A stretch of DNA of 64,000 nt, taken from Poa pratensis (taxonomy: Eukaryota; Streptophyta; Magnoliopsida; Poales; Poaceae). Positions 23,758 to 35,322 of this stretch are shown piece by piece. The stretch is taken from positions 118,444,100 to 118,508,099 of the forward strand of contig CAMZMU010000041.1 in assembly GCA_947311845.1 (NCBI GenBank), written 5' to 3'. Under the pieces are notes generated by a model, which saw nothing but the letters and a program-made list of their open reading frames with translations, did not search any database and had not been told where the DNA came from. The translations under genes were made by a program, and so were the position numbers. Position 1 is the stretch's first letter. Each line of letters starts with the position of its first letter.

Positions 23758-24240
23758 TGTTGGATAATTTGTGATCTCAGGCTAAAGTTAAACATGGGGT
23801 CAACAATTACGGCTCCTACTGTACCGCTACAGTAAGGCGGTGCTACAGTAGCAGAAGATAAACATGTCCTGATCGGGGGCAATTTTCATCCACACATGTG
23901 TCGGTCCCCTGGTGTGCAGCACATACATAAATAGAGAGAAACTTATGGAGAAAGTAGTGACTACTCTAGACTTCTTACTCTCTCACTTATACACACTTAT
24001 CTCTCCCTATGGCTTCCCGATCAAGCCTAGTGCTGAAACACCAGGAAGGACCATGACATGCTAGGACCATGACATGCTCTACGCAAGCTCCAGGAGCAGA
24101 GCTACGCATGGAGGACATCAAGATGAAGTGTAAAAGAAGAATGATAGATCAAGTTCAAGGCCAACATATAAAGGTATGTTTATCTTATTGTTTTATCGAG
24201 TGGCTTAAGCTTAAGCTAACGATCCTGTAAGTTGTCAACA
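23758..24240 (+). repeat. 3' LTR of the Copia-type element
   Basis: It starts TGTTGGATAATTTG and ends GTTGTCAACA. It is longer than the 5' copy mainly by a tandem duplication of AGGACCATGACATGCT near 24045-24077. Confidence 0.9.
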
Positions 24241-24245
24241 ACAAC

Positions 24246-24857
24246 CAGTAGTATGTAAGCACTAGAATTTTTTGTGTTGGGTATATAAGCACTAGAACTT
24301 TGTTGGATGGCAAATGAGCCACTGTAACACTTGTCAACAGTATAAAAGTGATTTATCATGTTTTTATTTCCATGAATTCGCAGGTTATCCTTGATATGCC
24401 CCTATGCACACGACAGATGGTAGATTTGTAAGCTTGGAATTTTGATCGTCAAGGTGTGTTCATTATTTGATTGACATATAGGAATTAGGATGCTCCCTAG
24501 AAACCAATAACTCCCTAGTTATAACTCACTGCGACAGGCATACAAAATTGAGCAATGGAAACCGCATCCACTATACATCACTCACTGCGAGTTATAACTT
24601 CCCCTCGCCCGCGGTCAGTTTCTGTTGGGTCGGCCCATCTCGGTGCTTCTTCGCCGAACGCGTCTAGGCAAGGTACCGATTTACATGTTTGATTAGACTG
24701 GGTACCAGTTCGTTCGACATTGACTTCCATGGTCAGTGAGGTAAGACGAGCTGGTTCATCGGATGGTATCAGGGGAAGCATTTGGAGAAGAACGATATGG
24801 AGTTAGTTGTGGAAACTTGAATGAATTTTCCAAAAAAAGAAACTTGAATGCCCTCTC
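24246..24857. other. Flank of the Copia insertion, unassigned
   Basis: It continues the DNA interrupted at 14723, so its first part is probably the 3' region of the LINE at 14.0-14.7 kb. Two similar stretches (AAGCACTAGAA near 24257 and 24289) are visible. No gene is seen; the minus-strand frames at 24578-24986 are unsupported. Confidence 0.4.
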
Positions 24858-25836
24858 AAAGCTCACCATTTTCTTTGGCGACTGGGGCATGATAGCTTGC
24901 CGACGCGAAGGAAGATTGAGCGGAAACATGTAGTACTTGACACTCGATGCCCCATATGTCACAGGCTGTTTGAGGACAGTGCACACTTATTCCTACGGTG
25001 TACTGAATTAAAAAAGGCCCGGCGTGCCGTCTTACCAGAACATTTGCGAGTGAAATTAGTTGAATGCAACTCTAGCCTTGAGTTCCTCCATGAGCTGTTC
25101 AAACTTCAGTACGAAAAAAAGATGACTATGGTTGCCCTGCTATGGTGCTGGTGGACAGAACGGAATAAAGTGAATCATAATGAACGTCGGCTGTCAGTGG
25201 ATGAGCTGCAGTTTACTATCCGTATTCCGTAGATATGTGGGTGAATGGACTGATTTTTTTTAGATCAAAGCCAATTACAAAGCCACAAACTGAAAATAAA
25301 TGGCAGCCACACCTAACGATGATTGGATCATGATCAATACTGATGGTGCGTACCAGAATATATCAGGGAATGGTGGCTGGGGGTGTGTTGCTCGTGACCA
25401 TAGCTGCCAGCCAATCTTTGCTGTTGTTGGAGCTATAGAAAATGCTGGTGAAGCTCTTTGGACTGAAACTGAAGCAATTCAGCAAGCTATTGCCACAGCG
25501 GATCAAATGGGAATTGGACATCCGATTTTCGCCACTGATTGCCAAGTACTCGTAAATGCCATCTCGTCCGATGAATATGATGATGCACCCTTGGGAGCCC
25601 TGTTCCGTGACATCAAGTATCAGCTAATGCTGTTGTTCATTGATCATCGCGTCATCTATGTACCTAGATCATGTAACAAGCCTGCTCATGAATTGGCGGC
25701 ATTAGGTGCGGCTGAGATGCCAGGATACCACAATCTGTAGTTAGAAAACTAACGGAACAATGTAATCTGGGCCATGTCGAGCTATTCTACCGCGCAAAAT
25801 TAATGGAATGCATGTGTTCAATGTAAAAAAAAATAC
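24858..25836 (+). pseudogene. LINE 3' end: zf-RVT plus RNase H, poly(A) tail
   Basis: An L1-type tail. SKLTIF lies in one frame, then, after a frameshift near 24878, the frame continues to PTRRKIERKHVV and CPICHRLFEDSAHLFLRC (zf-RVT, about 24950-25010). A second frame (25300-25740) is an RNase H-like domain: MINTDGAY, an acidic ETEAIQQAI, FATDCQVLVNAI and PRSCNKPAHELA, ending in a stop. A stop and frameshift near 25230-25290 separate the two domains. A short 3' UTR ends in an A run at 25828-25836. 5' truncated and dead. Confidence 0.8.
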
Positions 25837-25999
25837 CGAAAAACATTTTTCCTTTTTTCTGTTTTTCTTTCATTTTTGTTATCTTTTGTTTTTTTCTTGA
25901 TTTTCTACATTTATTTTTGGTTTCCTTTTTTATTTTTAGAGTAATACATGAATACATTATTTGGGTTTATATTCTTTTTATTTTTCGTTGGCATACACG

Positions 26000-26820
26000 A
26001 ATACATTTTGAAGCCTGCCACATATTCTTCTAATCCACGAACATTTTTGAAATTCACAAACATTATTTTTCAAATTAAATCTTTTTAAATATTGAAGCAA
26101 GCATTTCTTTTTTTAATCGTGAACCAATTTTTTTCAAGAGATGAACCTCTTTTCATAATATGAACAGTTTTCGAGAAAATTTATTTTTCCTGAAAATGTT
26201 TACGGGGGTTAGAAAATTGTTCACAGTTTAAAAAAAAGTTCACCGGGTTCAAAAGGTGTTCCCAGGTTCAAAAAAGTGTTCATATAAAAAAGTTTCATCT
26301 ATTTTTTAACTCCTTGAACATTTTGCAATACAGTGAATATTTTCTAAACCCCGTGAACATTTTAAACCAGCAAAGTTGTTTTGAATCTCGCGAACATTTT
26401 TTGAACAGTGTGAACATATTTTAAACCCCGTGAACATTTTAACCCCGGAACCACTTTTGAACCCAGCGAACATTTCTTGAACAATGTCAACCATTTTCTT
26501 AAACCTAGTGCACATTTTTTAATCAGTAAACCTTTTTTGAGCCCGGGAACATTATTTTGAACCCGCAAACACATTTTTAACCCCATGAATATATATTGTG
26601 AAACCCTTATTTTTTTTAAAAACCCGTGAATATTTTTCTAGAACACCTTTTTTTAACCCATGAACATTTTATTTTGGAACCTGTGCATATGCCTTACAAA
26701 CCCCGTGAACATTTTCTTAAACCAGAGAACGCCTTATTTTTTGACCCCGTGAACATTCATTTTGAATCCAGTAAACATTTTAATGAAACTTGCACACCAA
26801 TTTTTCAATGCATAAATTTC
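26000..26820. repeat. Degenerate array of CCCGTGAACATTTT units
   Basis: Words such as CCCGTGAACATTTTTTAAAC recur every 20-30 bp with heavy divergence, together with complement-like AAAAAGTGTTCA near 26270. It starts soon after the LINE poly(A) tail. No frame is credible; the short frames at 26306-26823 are products of the repeat. Confidence 0.65.
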
Positions 26821-27249
26821 TAATGTGCAAAATTACCAGATAAATAATAAAATGAAGTAGAGAAAGTGTAAATTCTAGCAAGAGGTTGGACAAATTTCAG
26901 CAGGAAGTACATGCAAAATCTATTAGAAAATTGACTGGCACATGCGCGAACAAGGAAAAAGCACGACATACAAATAAAGAAAAAACACTCGGGCAGCTTT
27001 CCCACATGAGCGGAGCGACTTTTTGCAGGCCGGTCACCGTGGGTCTTCCACTGGGAGCAGTTTGACGCAAGCGAGGCGAGAAATAGAACTCGCTACAAGC
27101 AATAGATAGGGCGTCCCAACACATAAGACACTCGAGTAGTCACGGCTATTTGTTGGTGACTTAAAATGCCGAAATCCACATTGGTTCATAGGTCTAGATT
27201 CACTCACTACGTAAAAAACTCATTTTAAAATGTCCCAAAAAACCTTTTG
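26821..27249. other. Unassigned stretch
   Basis: A/T-rich DNA, then a moderately GC-rich stretch at 27000-27120. Nothing recognised with confidence. Confidence 0.35.
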
Positions 27250-27475
27250 ATGTTACATCCGGACATTTTATGTTCGCGCATGAAGTTTCGTGAAAAAAGA
27301 TAGTTTTTTATGGCTTGTTTAAAATATACAATTTTCGGTGCTCCAAATGATTTTTTTTGTCTTCTTACACATCCGGACATTCTATATTCACAAGACATTA
27401 TTTTATCTTAATACACAAGCCACAAAAAAAGGATTTCAAACTTCGTGTGCGAACATAAAATGTCAAAATGCACAC
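27250..27475. repeat. Short fold-back repeat
   Basis: The left arm (about 27252-27320) contains GACATTTTATGTTCGCGCAT and later TATGGCTTGTTTA. The complement of the right arm (about 27412-27474) contains GACATTTTATGTTCGCACAC and GTGGCTTGTGTA in the same order. Arms are 60-70 bp and diverged. No TSD was identified. Confidence 0.55.
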
Positions 27476-28049
27476 GTTGATTTTTCCCCAGATTTTTTTG
27501 ATATTTTGAAATGCATTTTTCATGACGGGTGCATCTACATCTATAAGCCAAAACATTGTGTCTTCATATCCTATGCATGTTAGCACGCAGTGGCCATGCT
27601 CGGGACAGAGATCAGGCTCGCCACATGTGAACATCTTCTCCGAAACATTATCCGACTATACATGTTAAGAGGACGAGGCCCGAGGAATTCAGTGAGAAAG
27701 GGGCAACTGAAATGGGATATTTGGGTGCATAGAATTTTCCACGAGGCCTTTATGCCCACCCTCCACCACTTTTTTCAAGCAATGGTTTCCGGGCTTTTTT
27801 CAATCAAAAAAATCTGCTCTTTTTTTCACCAATTTTTTTGGCACTTTTCCCTAACGTTACGTGTGTATTTTAGGAACGTCACACACACATATACAACATA
27901 ATATAGGACATCTTGGTGAAGTATAATGGAACTGTCTGAAATTCTGTGGAGGATGTCATTCCCCATAGAATTTCGACGGTGTCTTGTATGTCACCACGAT
28001 GTTCTATGTTCAAATCAGAGGATGAAGAAACACTAGTTGATGCAATAGA

Positions 28050-28051
<2 letters not shown>
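27476..28051. other. Unassigned stretch
   Basis: A/T-rich DNA. Short frames at 27338-27901 and 27879-28314 have no motifs; the latter is Lys/Arg/Glu-rich because of the GA repeat and purine-rich DNA that follows. Confidence 0.35.

Positions 28052-28081
<30 letters not shown>
28052..28081. repeat. (GA)n microsatellite
   Basis: About 14 uninterrupted GA units after GATCC, followed after GTAGATCCAA by a second short AG run. Confidence 0.95.
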
Positions 28082-28085
<4 letters not shown>

Positions 28086-28440
28086 TCCAAGAGAGAGAGG
28101 GGAGAGCGAGCTTCCTGAAAACAATGAGCGGGAGAAAGTGACGGGAAAGAAGGAGGCTGTAAAGGGAAGGAAAGAGAGATGGTGGAAAAATAATTATGGG
28201 AAAAGGACAGGAAAATTAGCGGGTAAGAAAGGACGGGAAAATATGAAACAAAAGAGAATAAATAAAAGAAAAGGAAAGGTAAAAACCAAAACTAGAAATA
28301 AAAAAGATATATGAAAATAGAGAAAACAAATACAAAATGAAAAAGACATCTTTGCCAAATTTATTTTTGGAGAACACTCATCAAAGTTTCCACACGATTT
28401 TTTCACGCCAAATTTTGCAGCCAAAATTTCCGCCAACTTT
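28082..28440. other. Purine-rich, A-rich stretch
   Basis: Strongly purine-biased plus strand to about 28320, then A/T-rich DNA. No gene seen. Confidence 0.4.
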
Positions 28441-28790
28441 TCTGCTAATGGTTAAAAAGTGTGTTGAGTCTTTTGTCAAGATGCACACATGAAAGAGGTG
28501 CCAACGTCAGTTTTCAGTCGTCTATGGAGGCCATGTACACGTGGCAAGAAAGTTCGCCAAGCGTAGAAGTCTTTGTCGAGTGTCCTTGGGAAGCAATCAT
28601 CGAAGACACGTGTTTGTTGAATCTTGTCTGGAGGAACATTTGGAAAAGACCACCTTTCGCCGAGTGTTGGTCCTTGTTTTTTGGAGGCACTTGGCGTATG
28701 TGCATTGCGGAGTGTCCGTGAAAAAACGCTCGGTAAAATTGGCGTTTCCGGCAGTGAACAATTGCAACCAGCGATCATCCTAGTCTCCGG
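28441..28790. mobile_element. Possible CACTA-type transposon fragment
   Basis: The words TTTGTCGAGTGTCC, TTCGCCGAGTGTTGG and GCGGAGTGTCCG resemble the GCCGAGTG motifs that recur in subterminal regions of grass CACTA elements. No CACTA terminus is visible and overlapping frames occur on both strands. This is a pattern match only. Confidence 0.3.
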
Positions 28791-29673
28791 TGATGAATGA
28801 AATCATAGGTATAGAGGGTCGTACACAAAGTGTGGTGTCGGCCGTGGCGGATCCAGAAACCAACCAAACCCTGGGCCAAATCTGAATTTTAGTATTGTAA
28901 TTAGGCTAAGTGCTAGAACTAATCAACCATTACACCAATACATAGGTTAAAAAAATCTACATCCCGGTCCATGGCCCCATGTTGCCTGGAGTGTAGATCC
29001 TTCCCTGAGTGTCGGCACAAAATCAGGAGAGTTTGTAATAGGGTAGATCATATGAGGTCTAGAGTTTTTTTTTTAAGGCATGAGGTCTAGAGTTAACCAG
29101 GAGTGGATTCTTTAAGACCCTCCCGAAAATGTATTCCCCTATTCAGATGATGAATGAAACTCTCTTTACTATATAAAAAATGAGGTGTGAGTTTATGTTG
29201 ATTTCTCTTTGGATCTGAGGGAATATGAAAACTTTAATCCTACAATCCATCACCTGTAAAAAAAAAAAATCCAAGAGTTCGAGTTTGTCTAATCTTTTTC
29301 GAAAATCATACAAACCTGACAAGCCATAGTGAGCAACCATTTTCAAGTAGTTTAACTTGAGAAGCAAAGCAAAATACTTGCGCTTCGTGAAACGAGGCTC
29401 CGCCCGGATGGGTATGAGACACCGATACACATGCCCACCGATCTTCAGTTAATGTGTCAGTGCCCACTCTCGGGGGGGTGTACACACCCAAAAAAAAAAA
29501 TTGAGGGTACACCAATTTTCTTGTGAACACATGCTTGGAGATCTGTCTTAACCCGAAGTCACATTTTTTTCAAGTGCTTTGCCGCTTCAAAAACTACAGC
29601 GGCACCAGATATTCTGAGTTGGCCGCAGGCCCAATGACATATTTAACGGGGCTGGCCTCTTTTTCGAGAACAA
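28791..29673. other. Unassigned stretch
   Basis: No gene or defined repeat recognised. Contains a short direct repeat (GAGGTCTAGAGTT near 29055 and 29084) and homopolymer A/T runs. Confidence 0.35.
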
Positions 29674-29688
29674 CCTGGGGTAGAGTTT

Positions 29689-30320
29689 TTTTTTGAAGGA
29701 AAGTGCGGATTTTATTCATCCGTCAACAAAGATACATCGTTTGCCATTACACTCATAAGATAATCAGGGGGCTCCTCTTGCCAAACACACGACAATGGAC
29801 CCTCAGAATGACTAGTTAAAACATGTGCTGCCATATTGGCCTCCCTAAGACAATGCGTAAAAACAGCGACTGAAAAACTGCGGCAAAGGTGTGTACACTC
29901 CTCATATATTGCAGCCGCCGGACCAAGAGAATTCCCGCCATTTGTCATCACGTCGATCACATCCGTGCAGTCCGAGTTAACTTCGATGCGATTGCAGCCC
30001 ACCTGGCTAGCCAGAATTAAACCGTCACGGTGGGCATGGGCCTCAGCCGTCGAAGGATCCGAGACAAAAGGAATACCGCAGCAGCTAGCTGCCACAAACA
30101 CACCTCTTTCATCTCGGATAATAGCTCCCGTGCTACCTGAACCATGATCAATATTAAAGCCCGCATCGACATTTAACTTGAAAAAACCTTCTCTCGGTTT
30201 CTTCCACCCATGTCTGGTGATACCCAACTTCCGCTTCTTCGCTCTTGTGTAATTAAGAACCAACGCTGAAATAGCTTGAGCCGTTCGTGGTGCAGATTGC
30301 ACCGTCTCGCAACAAAAAAA
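29689..30320 (-). mobile_element. 5'-truncated LINE with 15-bp target duplication
   Basis: A 632-bp insertion is flanked by CCTGGGGTAGAGTTT (29674-29688) and CCTGAGGTAGAGTTT (30321-30335), which differ at one base. On the minus strand it ends with AATAAA, then CTTCC and an A run that merges with the duplication. This is classic target-primed reverse transcription with 5' truncation. Confidence 0.85.
29712..30320 (-). pseudogene. LINE RNase H-like domain, still open
   Basis: The frame is open across the whole insertion and 9 codons beyond it. The RVT_3/RNase H-like features are KLNVDAGF, GSTGAIIRDERG, an acidic AEAHAHRDGL, VNSDCTDVIDVM and CLREANMAAHVL, ending in DYLMSVMANDVSLL. Only the C-terminal part of ORF2 is present, so it cannot retrotranspose. 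The start of the open frame is flanking DNA, not LINE. Confidence 0.8.
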
Positions 30321-30335
30321 CCTGAGGTAGAGTTT

Positions 30336-30768
30336 GCTCTTTGCCACCTTGGGTCAGCTGTTATGTGCTTACAAGCCCAGTTGGCTTACATGTAGTATAC
30401 CATCAGCGGTATGAGGTTGTGCGCCAAAAGCCCATAACCCTGCCGCTAGCGTACACCACCGTCGTCTTCGCCAGTTCCCCGCTTCTTCGCCGTCGTATTT
30501 GCCACCAAGGGGTAAGAGAGACGAGGGGAACCAGCAACAATGCTAGTTCCAGTATTTCTATGTTTTGGTGTGTAGTTTCAGTATTTCAGTGTCTCTGGCC
30601 ACAACGCGTTCAACGATTTTTGAGCATCACCTATTAGATGAATGACGGAGCGACTCGGTACATCTTGTGCAGGTTTGGTCTTCTACATGTTTTCAATGAA
30701 ACATTCCAGGTGTGCCAAGATGCAAAAGGTGGAGGTAGAGACGTGACTCCAGATGTTTTGAATGTAAC
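30336..30768. other. Spacer between LINE and mariner element
   Basis: No gene recognised. The 98-residue frame at 30341-30637 has no support. Confidence 0.4.
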
Positions 30769-30770
30769 TA

Positions 30771-30797
30771 CTCCCTCCGATCCTAAAAAAGAGGCGC
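30771..30797 (+). repeat. Left terminal inverted repeat of the MLE
   Basis: It begins CTCCCTCCGATCCTAAAAAA and ends GAGGCGC. It is identical over 27 bases to the complement of 42470-42496. Confidence 0.95.
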
Positions 30798-31165
30798 GAC
30801 GGTTATTTTGCAAAAAAACCCTACTCGTTACAAGCTCAACACGCACTCCCTCGCGACGGTCAACCCACTTTCCCCTCCTCCGCACCGCACTCCTCCTCCC
30901 GCACCGCTCTCCTCCTCCCGCATCTCGCCGCTCTCCCGTCGCCGCCCTCTCCCTCTCGCCGGCCCTGACCACCGCCGCTCCCCACCACCGCCCCTCACCA
31001 CCTATCGTATTCTTCGATGCTGCACACCCCTAACCCTAGAAACCCGCCTGCGCGAAAGATTTTGATGCCAAAGGTGGCATTTTTATTCGCCGGAGATGCA
31101 TGCGGTTCTGGGCGAGGACGTGGTGGATCTCCGTGCGCCGGCCCTCGATCTGCTATCTGGAGAAG
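30798..31165 (+). other. GC-rich left block of the MLE, first part
   Basis: C-rich DNA with CCTCCGCACCGC-type words, then gene-like sequence around an ATG at 31098. It is interrupted by the LTR element and continues at 37895. Overlapping frames at 30638-31211 are not recognisable. It may be 3' transposon sequence or a captured fragment. Confidence 0.4.
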
Positions 31166-32736
31166 TGATGGCTACGTGTTGGTGAACCCCAAGAGGAAGG
31201 TTATGATGTAGACAGCAGAAGTTTTCCCTTGAGAAATCTACCCAAGGTTATCAATCCAGTAGGACTTGACGATCTATCGGAAGGTTGTTGATGTTGACTC
31301 CCCCTGGCGCTAGGGAGCTTGCACCAACGTGGAATCTGCACAGACACAAACCAGAACTTTGCCCAACACGAAACAGAGAGGTTGTCAATCTCTCCGGTCT
31401 TGCAGAAACAAAGAGTTAAACGTATGGTGTGGAAAACAGCAGGAAAAACAGCAAGTAACAGGAAACAGATGATTGCAGCAGGTTGTGTAAACAGTATGAG
31501 GAAATTGGACCAGGGTCCACAGTTCACTAGTGGTGTCTCTCTCAGAACAGATAACTAGCATGTTGGGTAAACAAATTACAGCTGGGCAATTGACAAATAG
31601 AGAGGGCATAACAATGCAATACATGCCAAGATGTCTACTATGAAATCTAGTTGGGCATTACAACAAAGTACATAGACCGTTATTCCAACAGCATCTATGC
31701 CTAAATAATCCACCTTCAAGGCAGCATCCGCATCCATTCAGTATTAAGTTGCTAACAACAGATTATTGCATGAAGTAAAGTGTGTAATGTAATCAATACA
31801 AGTGCCCTTGGACACTGCACCAATGTTTTATCCCTAGTAGCAACAGCACATCTACCATCTTAGACCTTTCTGTCACTGATCCAGATATCTAGAGACTGAA
31901 CCCACTATCGAGCATAAATACCCCCTCTTGGAGTCACAAGCATCTACTTGGCCAAAGCATCTACTAGCAACGGAGAGCATGCAAGATCAAGAGCACATAG
32001 ATAAACAACTTGAATAAACATGGTATCAATATTCATCGGATCCCAGCAAACACAACATCTAGCATTACAATAAGATGATCTTGATCATGTTAGGCAGCTC
32101 ACAAGATCTAAACATGGAGGCACAAGGTAGAGAGACAACCATCTAGCTACTGCTATGGACCCGTAGTCCAGGGGTGGACTACTCACGCATCACTCCGGAG
32201 GCAGGCATGGTGATGTAGAGCCCTCCGGTGATGATCTCCCCTCCGGCAGGGTGCCGGGAAGAGCTTCAGAACTCCTCCGATCTGAGATTGACGATGACGG
32301 CCGCGACGGAACTTTTCGTGGAATATGATCGACCGTAATAGGGTTTTCGCGTCGCGGAGAATATATAGGCGAAGAGGCGGCGTCGGTGGCCGAGGGGGGC
32401 CACCACGCCATAGGGGGGCGCGGGCCCACCCTGGGCCGCGCCCTAGTGTGGCGTGGCCCCCTGGTGGGTCTGCTCCGACTCCCCTTTGGACTCCGTGATC
32501 TCCTCGTGATATTATTGACGATGTCTTTTGTTTCGTCCAATTCCGAGAATATTTCCTTAATAGATTTTCTGAAACCAAAAACAGCAGAAAACAGGGAACT
32601 GGCACTGTGGCATCTTGTTAATAGGTTAGTCCCAGAAAATGCATAAAAATGATATAAAGTGTAACCAAAACATGTAGCAATTGATATAATAACAGCATGG
32701 AACATCAAAAATTATAGATACGTTTGAGACGTATCA
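31166..32736 (-). repeat. 3' LTR of the nested Gypsy-type element
   Basis: On the minus strand it starts TGATACGTCTCAAACGTATC at 32736 and ends AACACGTAGCCATCA at 31166. A TATA-like CTATATATTC is at about 32358-32367. Frames at 31201-32708 recur at the same places in the other LTR and are not genes. Confidence 0.95.
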
Positions 32737-32740
32737 AGCA

Positions 32741-32751
32741 TCCCCAAGCTT
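32741..32751 (-). other. Polypurine tract of the nested Gypsy-type element
   Basis: The minus strand reads AAGCTTGGGGA shortly before the 3' LTR, as in related elements. Confidence 0.8.
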
Positions 32752-35322
32752 AGTTCCTGCTCGTCCTCGAGTAGGTAAACGATAAAAACAGATAATTTTT
32801 GAAGTGACATGCTACCAACACAATCTTTGATCAAATAACAATGTAATGCACATGATCTGAATGAAGTGATCCAAGCCAATGGTCTATAGTTTGCAAGCAA
32901 GTAAATAAAGAGTAAACATAAGTGATCACACAAGTGCAAACTTTCATGAATAACACTATAAAACATTTAGAGATATAATAGTCTAACATAATAGTTAGTT
33001 CACAGCAGCAATAATTCTCAACATGAAAGTGTTTGTATCAACACAAAGGAAGATAATAGCTTCAGCTTTTGCTTCAACTTTCAACATGTATATCATATAG
33101 ATAATGTCAATGCAAAGAATATGATCAACCAAACACAAAGTTATGTAAAAACTGTTATACTGGAGTTGACAATGATGTTTGCTTAAGTAGACAGAAAGAA
33201 GTGGGAAAACTGACTCAACATAAAAGTAAAAGAATGGCCCTTCGCAGAGGGAAGCAGGGATTAACATCATGTGCTAGAGCTGTAGTTCCCGAAGGCATAT
33301 AGAGAGCATAAAATATTGTTTTGTAAGGTAATGGTGTATACAGGTGTCAACAAATCAGCAAATAGGCAATACTCTACTTCACTAGTTGATCAAACTTTAC
33401 AAGAGCGGCTCCCATGAAGGACGTTATTTCTACCAGCGGGCAGATCATCCCTCTTCTCTTTTGTTTACACACTTGTGAACATTGCTTGACTGACGAATCA
33501 GGGGCAAAAAGATGTGAAGAGAATTGTTTGGTTAAAGTTGTAATTAATTGGGACTGGGCACCCCGTTGCCAGCTCTTTTTGCAAAATTATTGGATAAGCG
33601 GATGTATATGCCACTAGTCCAGGTGTGTAAAATTTGATCAACCAGGAAATAAAGACCACCTATCTACGTCCTTATGAGCTTTTCAAGTAGTGACACAAAA
33701 AGGAAATGTAACAGTTTTGAGTAGTTAGTAGATAGCACATGAAGAAATTTACTTGGAATGGTGAAAACACCACATAATAGGTAGGTATGGTGGACACAGG
33801 TGGCATGGATTTGGCTCAAGGTTTTGGATGTACAAGAAGCATTCCCTCTTAGTACAGAGTTTAGGCTAGCAAGTTATTATAAGCAAACATCATTATCAAC
33901 TGGAATAGCAAGAGTGTACATAAAACACAAGGTTTGACGAACCATAGACTCCCACTGTCTTCCTTGTTAACACATAGCCTTCATCCAAAAATTATCTAGA
34001 CTACTATGGACTTCCAATTATGCAACAGATTATTATAGCAGAAAATCCTTATAGTAGTTCTTCATTAATAGCCATTACTTACATGATGCACAAGCTTAAA
34101 CATTAATTACTTGACAGCTCAAAACAATTGGCAAGCATCAAATTACTCAAGACAACGATCTAAAAAGATTCATGTAAGCATTTTATACCACTACCACATG
34201 CATAGCATTTTTCTGGTCCAACCAAACACCAATCAACTTATTTGACAACTCTCCAAACAGATATAAGTGAAGCAAGAGAGTACTTTCTTCAAAAGAAACT
34301 GAAAGCTCTAACAAGAGATACATGAAAAACTGAGAGCTAACAGCAATAACAGCAACTAGACAGGAATACTCAACAAGTATAAGTGAAGCACAAGAGTATT
34401 CTAATGAAAAAGTGGAGCGTGTCTCTCTCCCAAACATGAATGCTAGGATCCAACAAGTATAGCACAGCAAACAAAACAAAACAAACTGAAAACAAAAACA
34501 CACTGACGCTCCAAGGAAGAGTACACTAGTATGAAGCAATAAAAATATAGCACCATTAGAGATGACCTGATAATTTGTAGATGAAGAAGGGGATGCCTTG
34601 GGCATCCCCAAGCTTAGATGCTTGAGTCTTCTTGAAATATGCTGGGGAGGTAAGCCTCCCCAAGCTTAAGCTCTTCACTCTTCTTGATCATGTAATATCA
34701 TTCTCCTCTATCAACACTTGAAAACTTCCTTCACACCAAAACTTAACAGCTTTTCTCATTAGCAGGTTAGTGCACTAAAAGATAATACTTCAAAGTTCTA
34801 GCAAAGACAAAACTCACAAGCCAACTATTTTAAACATTAGCCACTGTTACTAGGCTCAAGTGGGCACTTTTACACGAAAAGAAACCACTTAAAAACTTGT
34901 AAAAGAGAGAATGCAAAATAAAAGACAGAATCTGTCAAACCAGAACAGTCTGTAATGACGAATTTTTTCGAGGCACTTACGATGCTCAGATGAAAACTTT
35001 TGAAATAATGAAAGTTGCGTAACATCATCAGGAACATGCACAAAAATTTCAGCATTTTTCGATTTTTTCTGATTTTCTACTGAATTAAACGGTGACGAAC
35101 AGCAATCTGTCCCAATGCAGTCCCGAAAATAAAAACCAACTTTGCATTAGTAACTCTCCTTGGCACAACAAAACAGCAAATAAAAGATACAAAGGAGTTG
35201 CTACAGAGGTAAACAAGCATCCTTGACTCAAGAAAACAAAAATAAAACAGCAAATAAAAACATGGGTTATCTCCCAGAAGTGCTTTTCTTTAATGCCTTT
35301 GAGCTAGGCATGAAGAGATGCA
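32752..35322 (-). mobile_element. Noncoding interior of the nested Gypsy-type element
   Basis: Mostly A/T-rich DNA without pol domains. The stretch 33200-33860 (for example AAAGAATGGCCCTTCGCAGA and GCGGCTCCCATGAAGGACGT) has a clear homologue at 54940-55560 in the other Gypsy-type element. The 142-residue minus frame at 34183-34611 is hydrophobic and unrecognised. Confidence 0.6.

Larger units (their letters stand above)
14724..24240 (+). mobile_element. Copia-type LTR retrotransposon, complete ends, decayed
   Basis: LTRs of 467 bp (14724-15190) and 483 bp (23758-24240) flank an 8.6 kb interior. A 5-bp duplication ACAAC surrounds the element (14719-14723 and 24241-24245). An initiator-Met primer site and an AAAGGGGGAGAA polypurine tract are in place. 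The interior shows only a gag remnant, repeats, a nested solo LTR and a GC-rich array; I find no integrase or reverse transcriptase. LTRs differ at roughly 3% of positions, so it is older than the insertion at 31166. Confidence 0.9.

Noticed and set aside
31201..31624. Small conserved proteins because the same frames recur at 36359-36782
   Set aside because: The identity is due to the two LTRs of one element, not to protein conservation.
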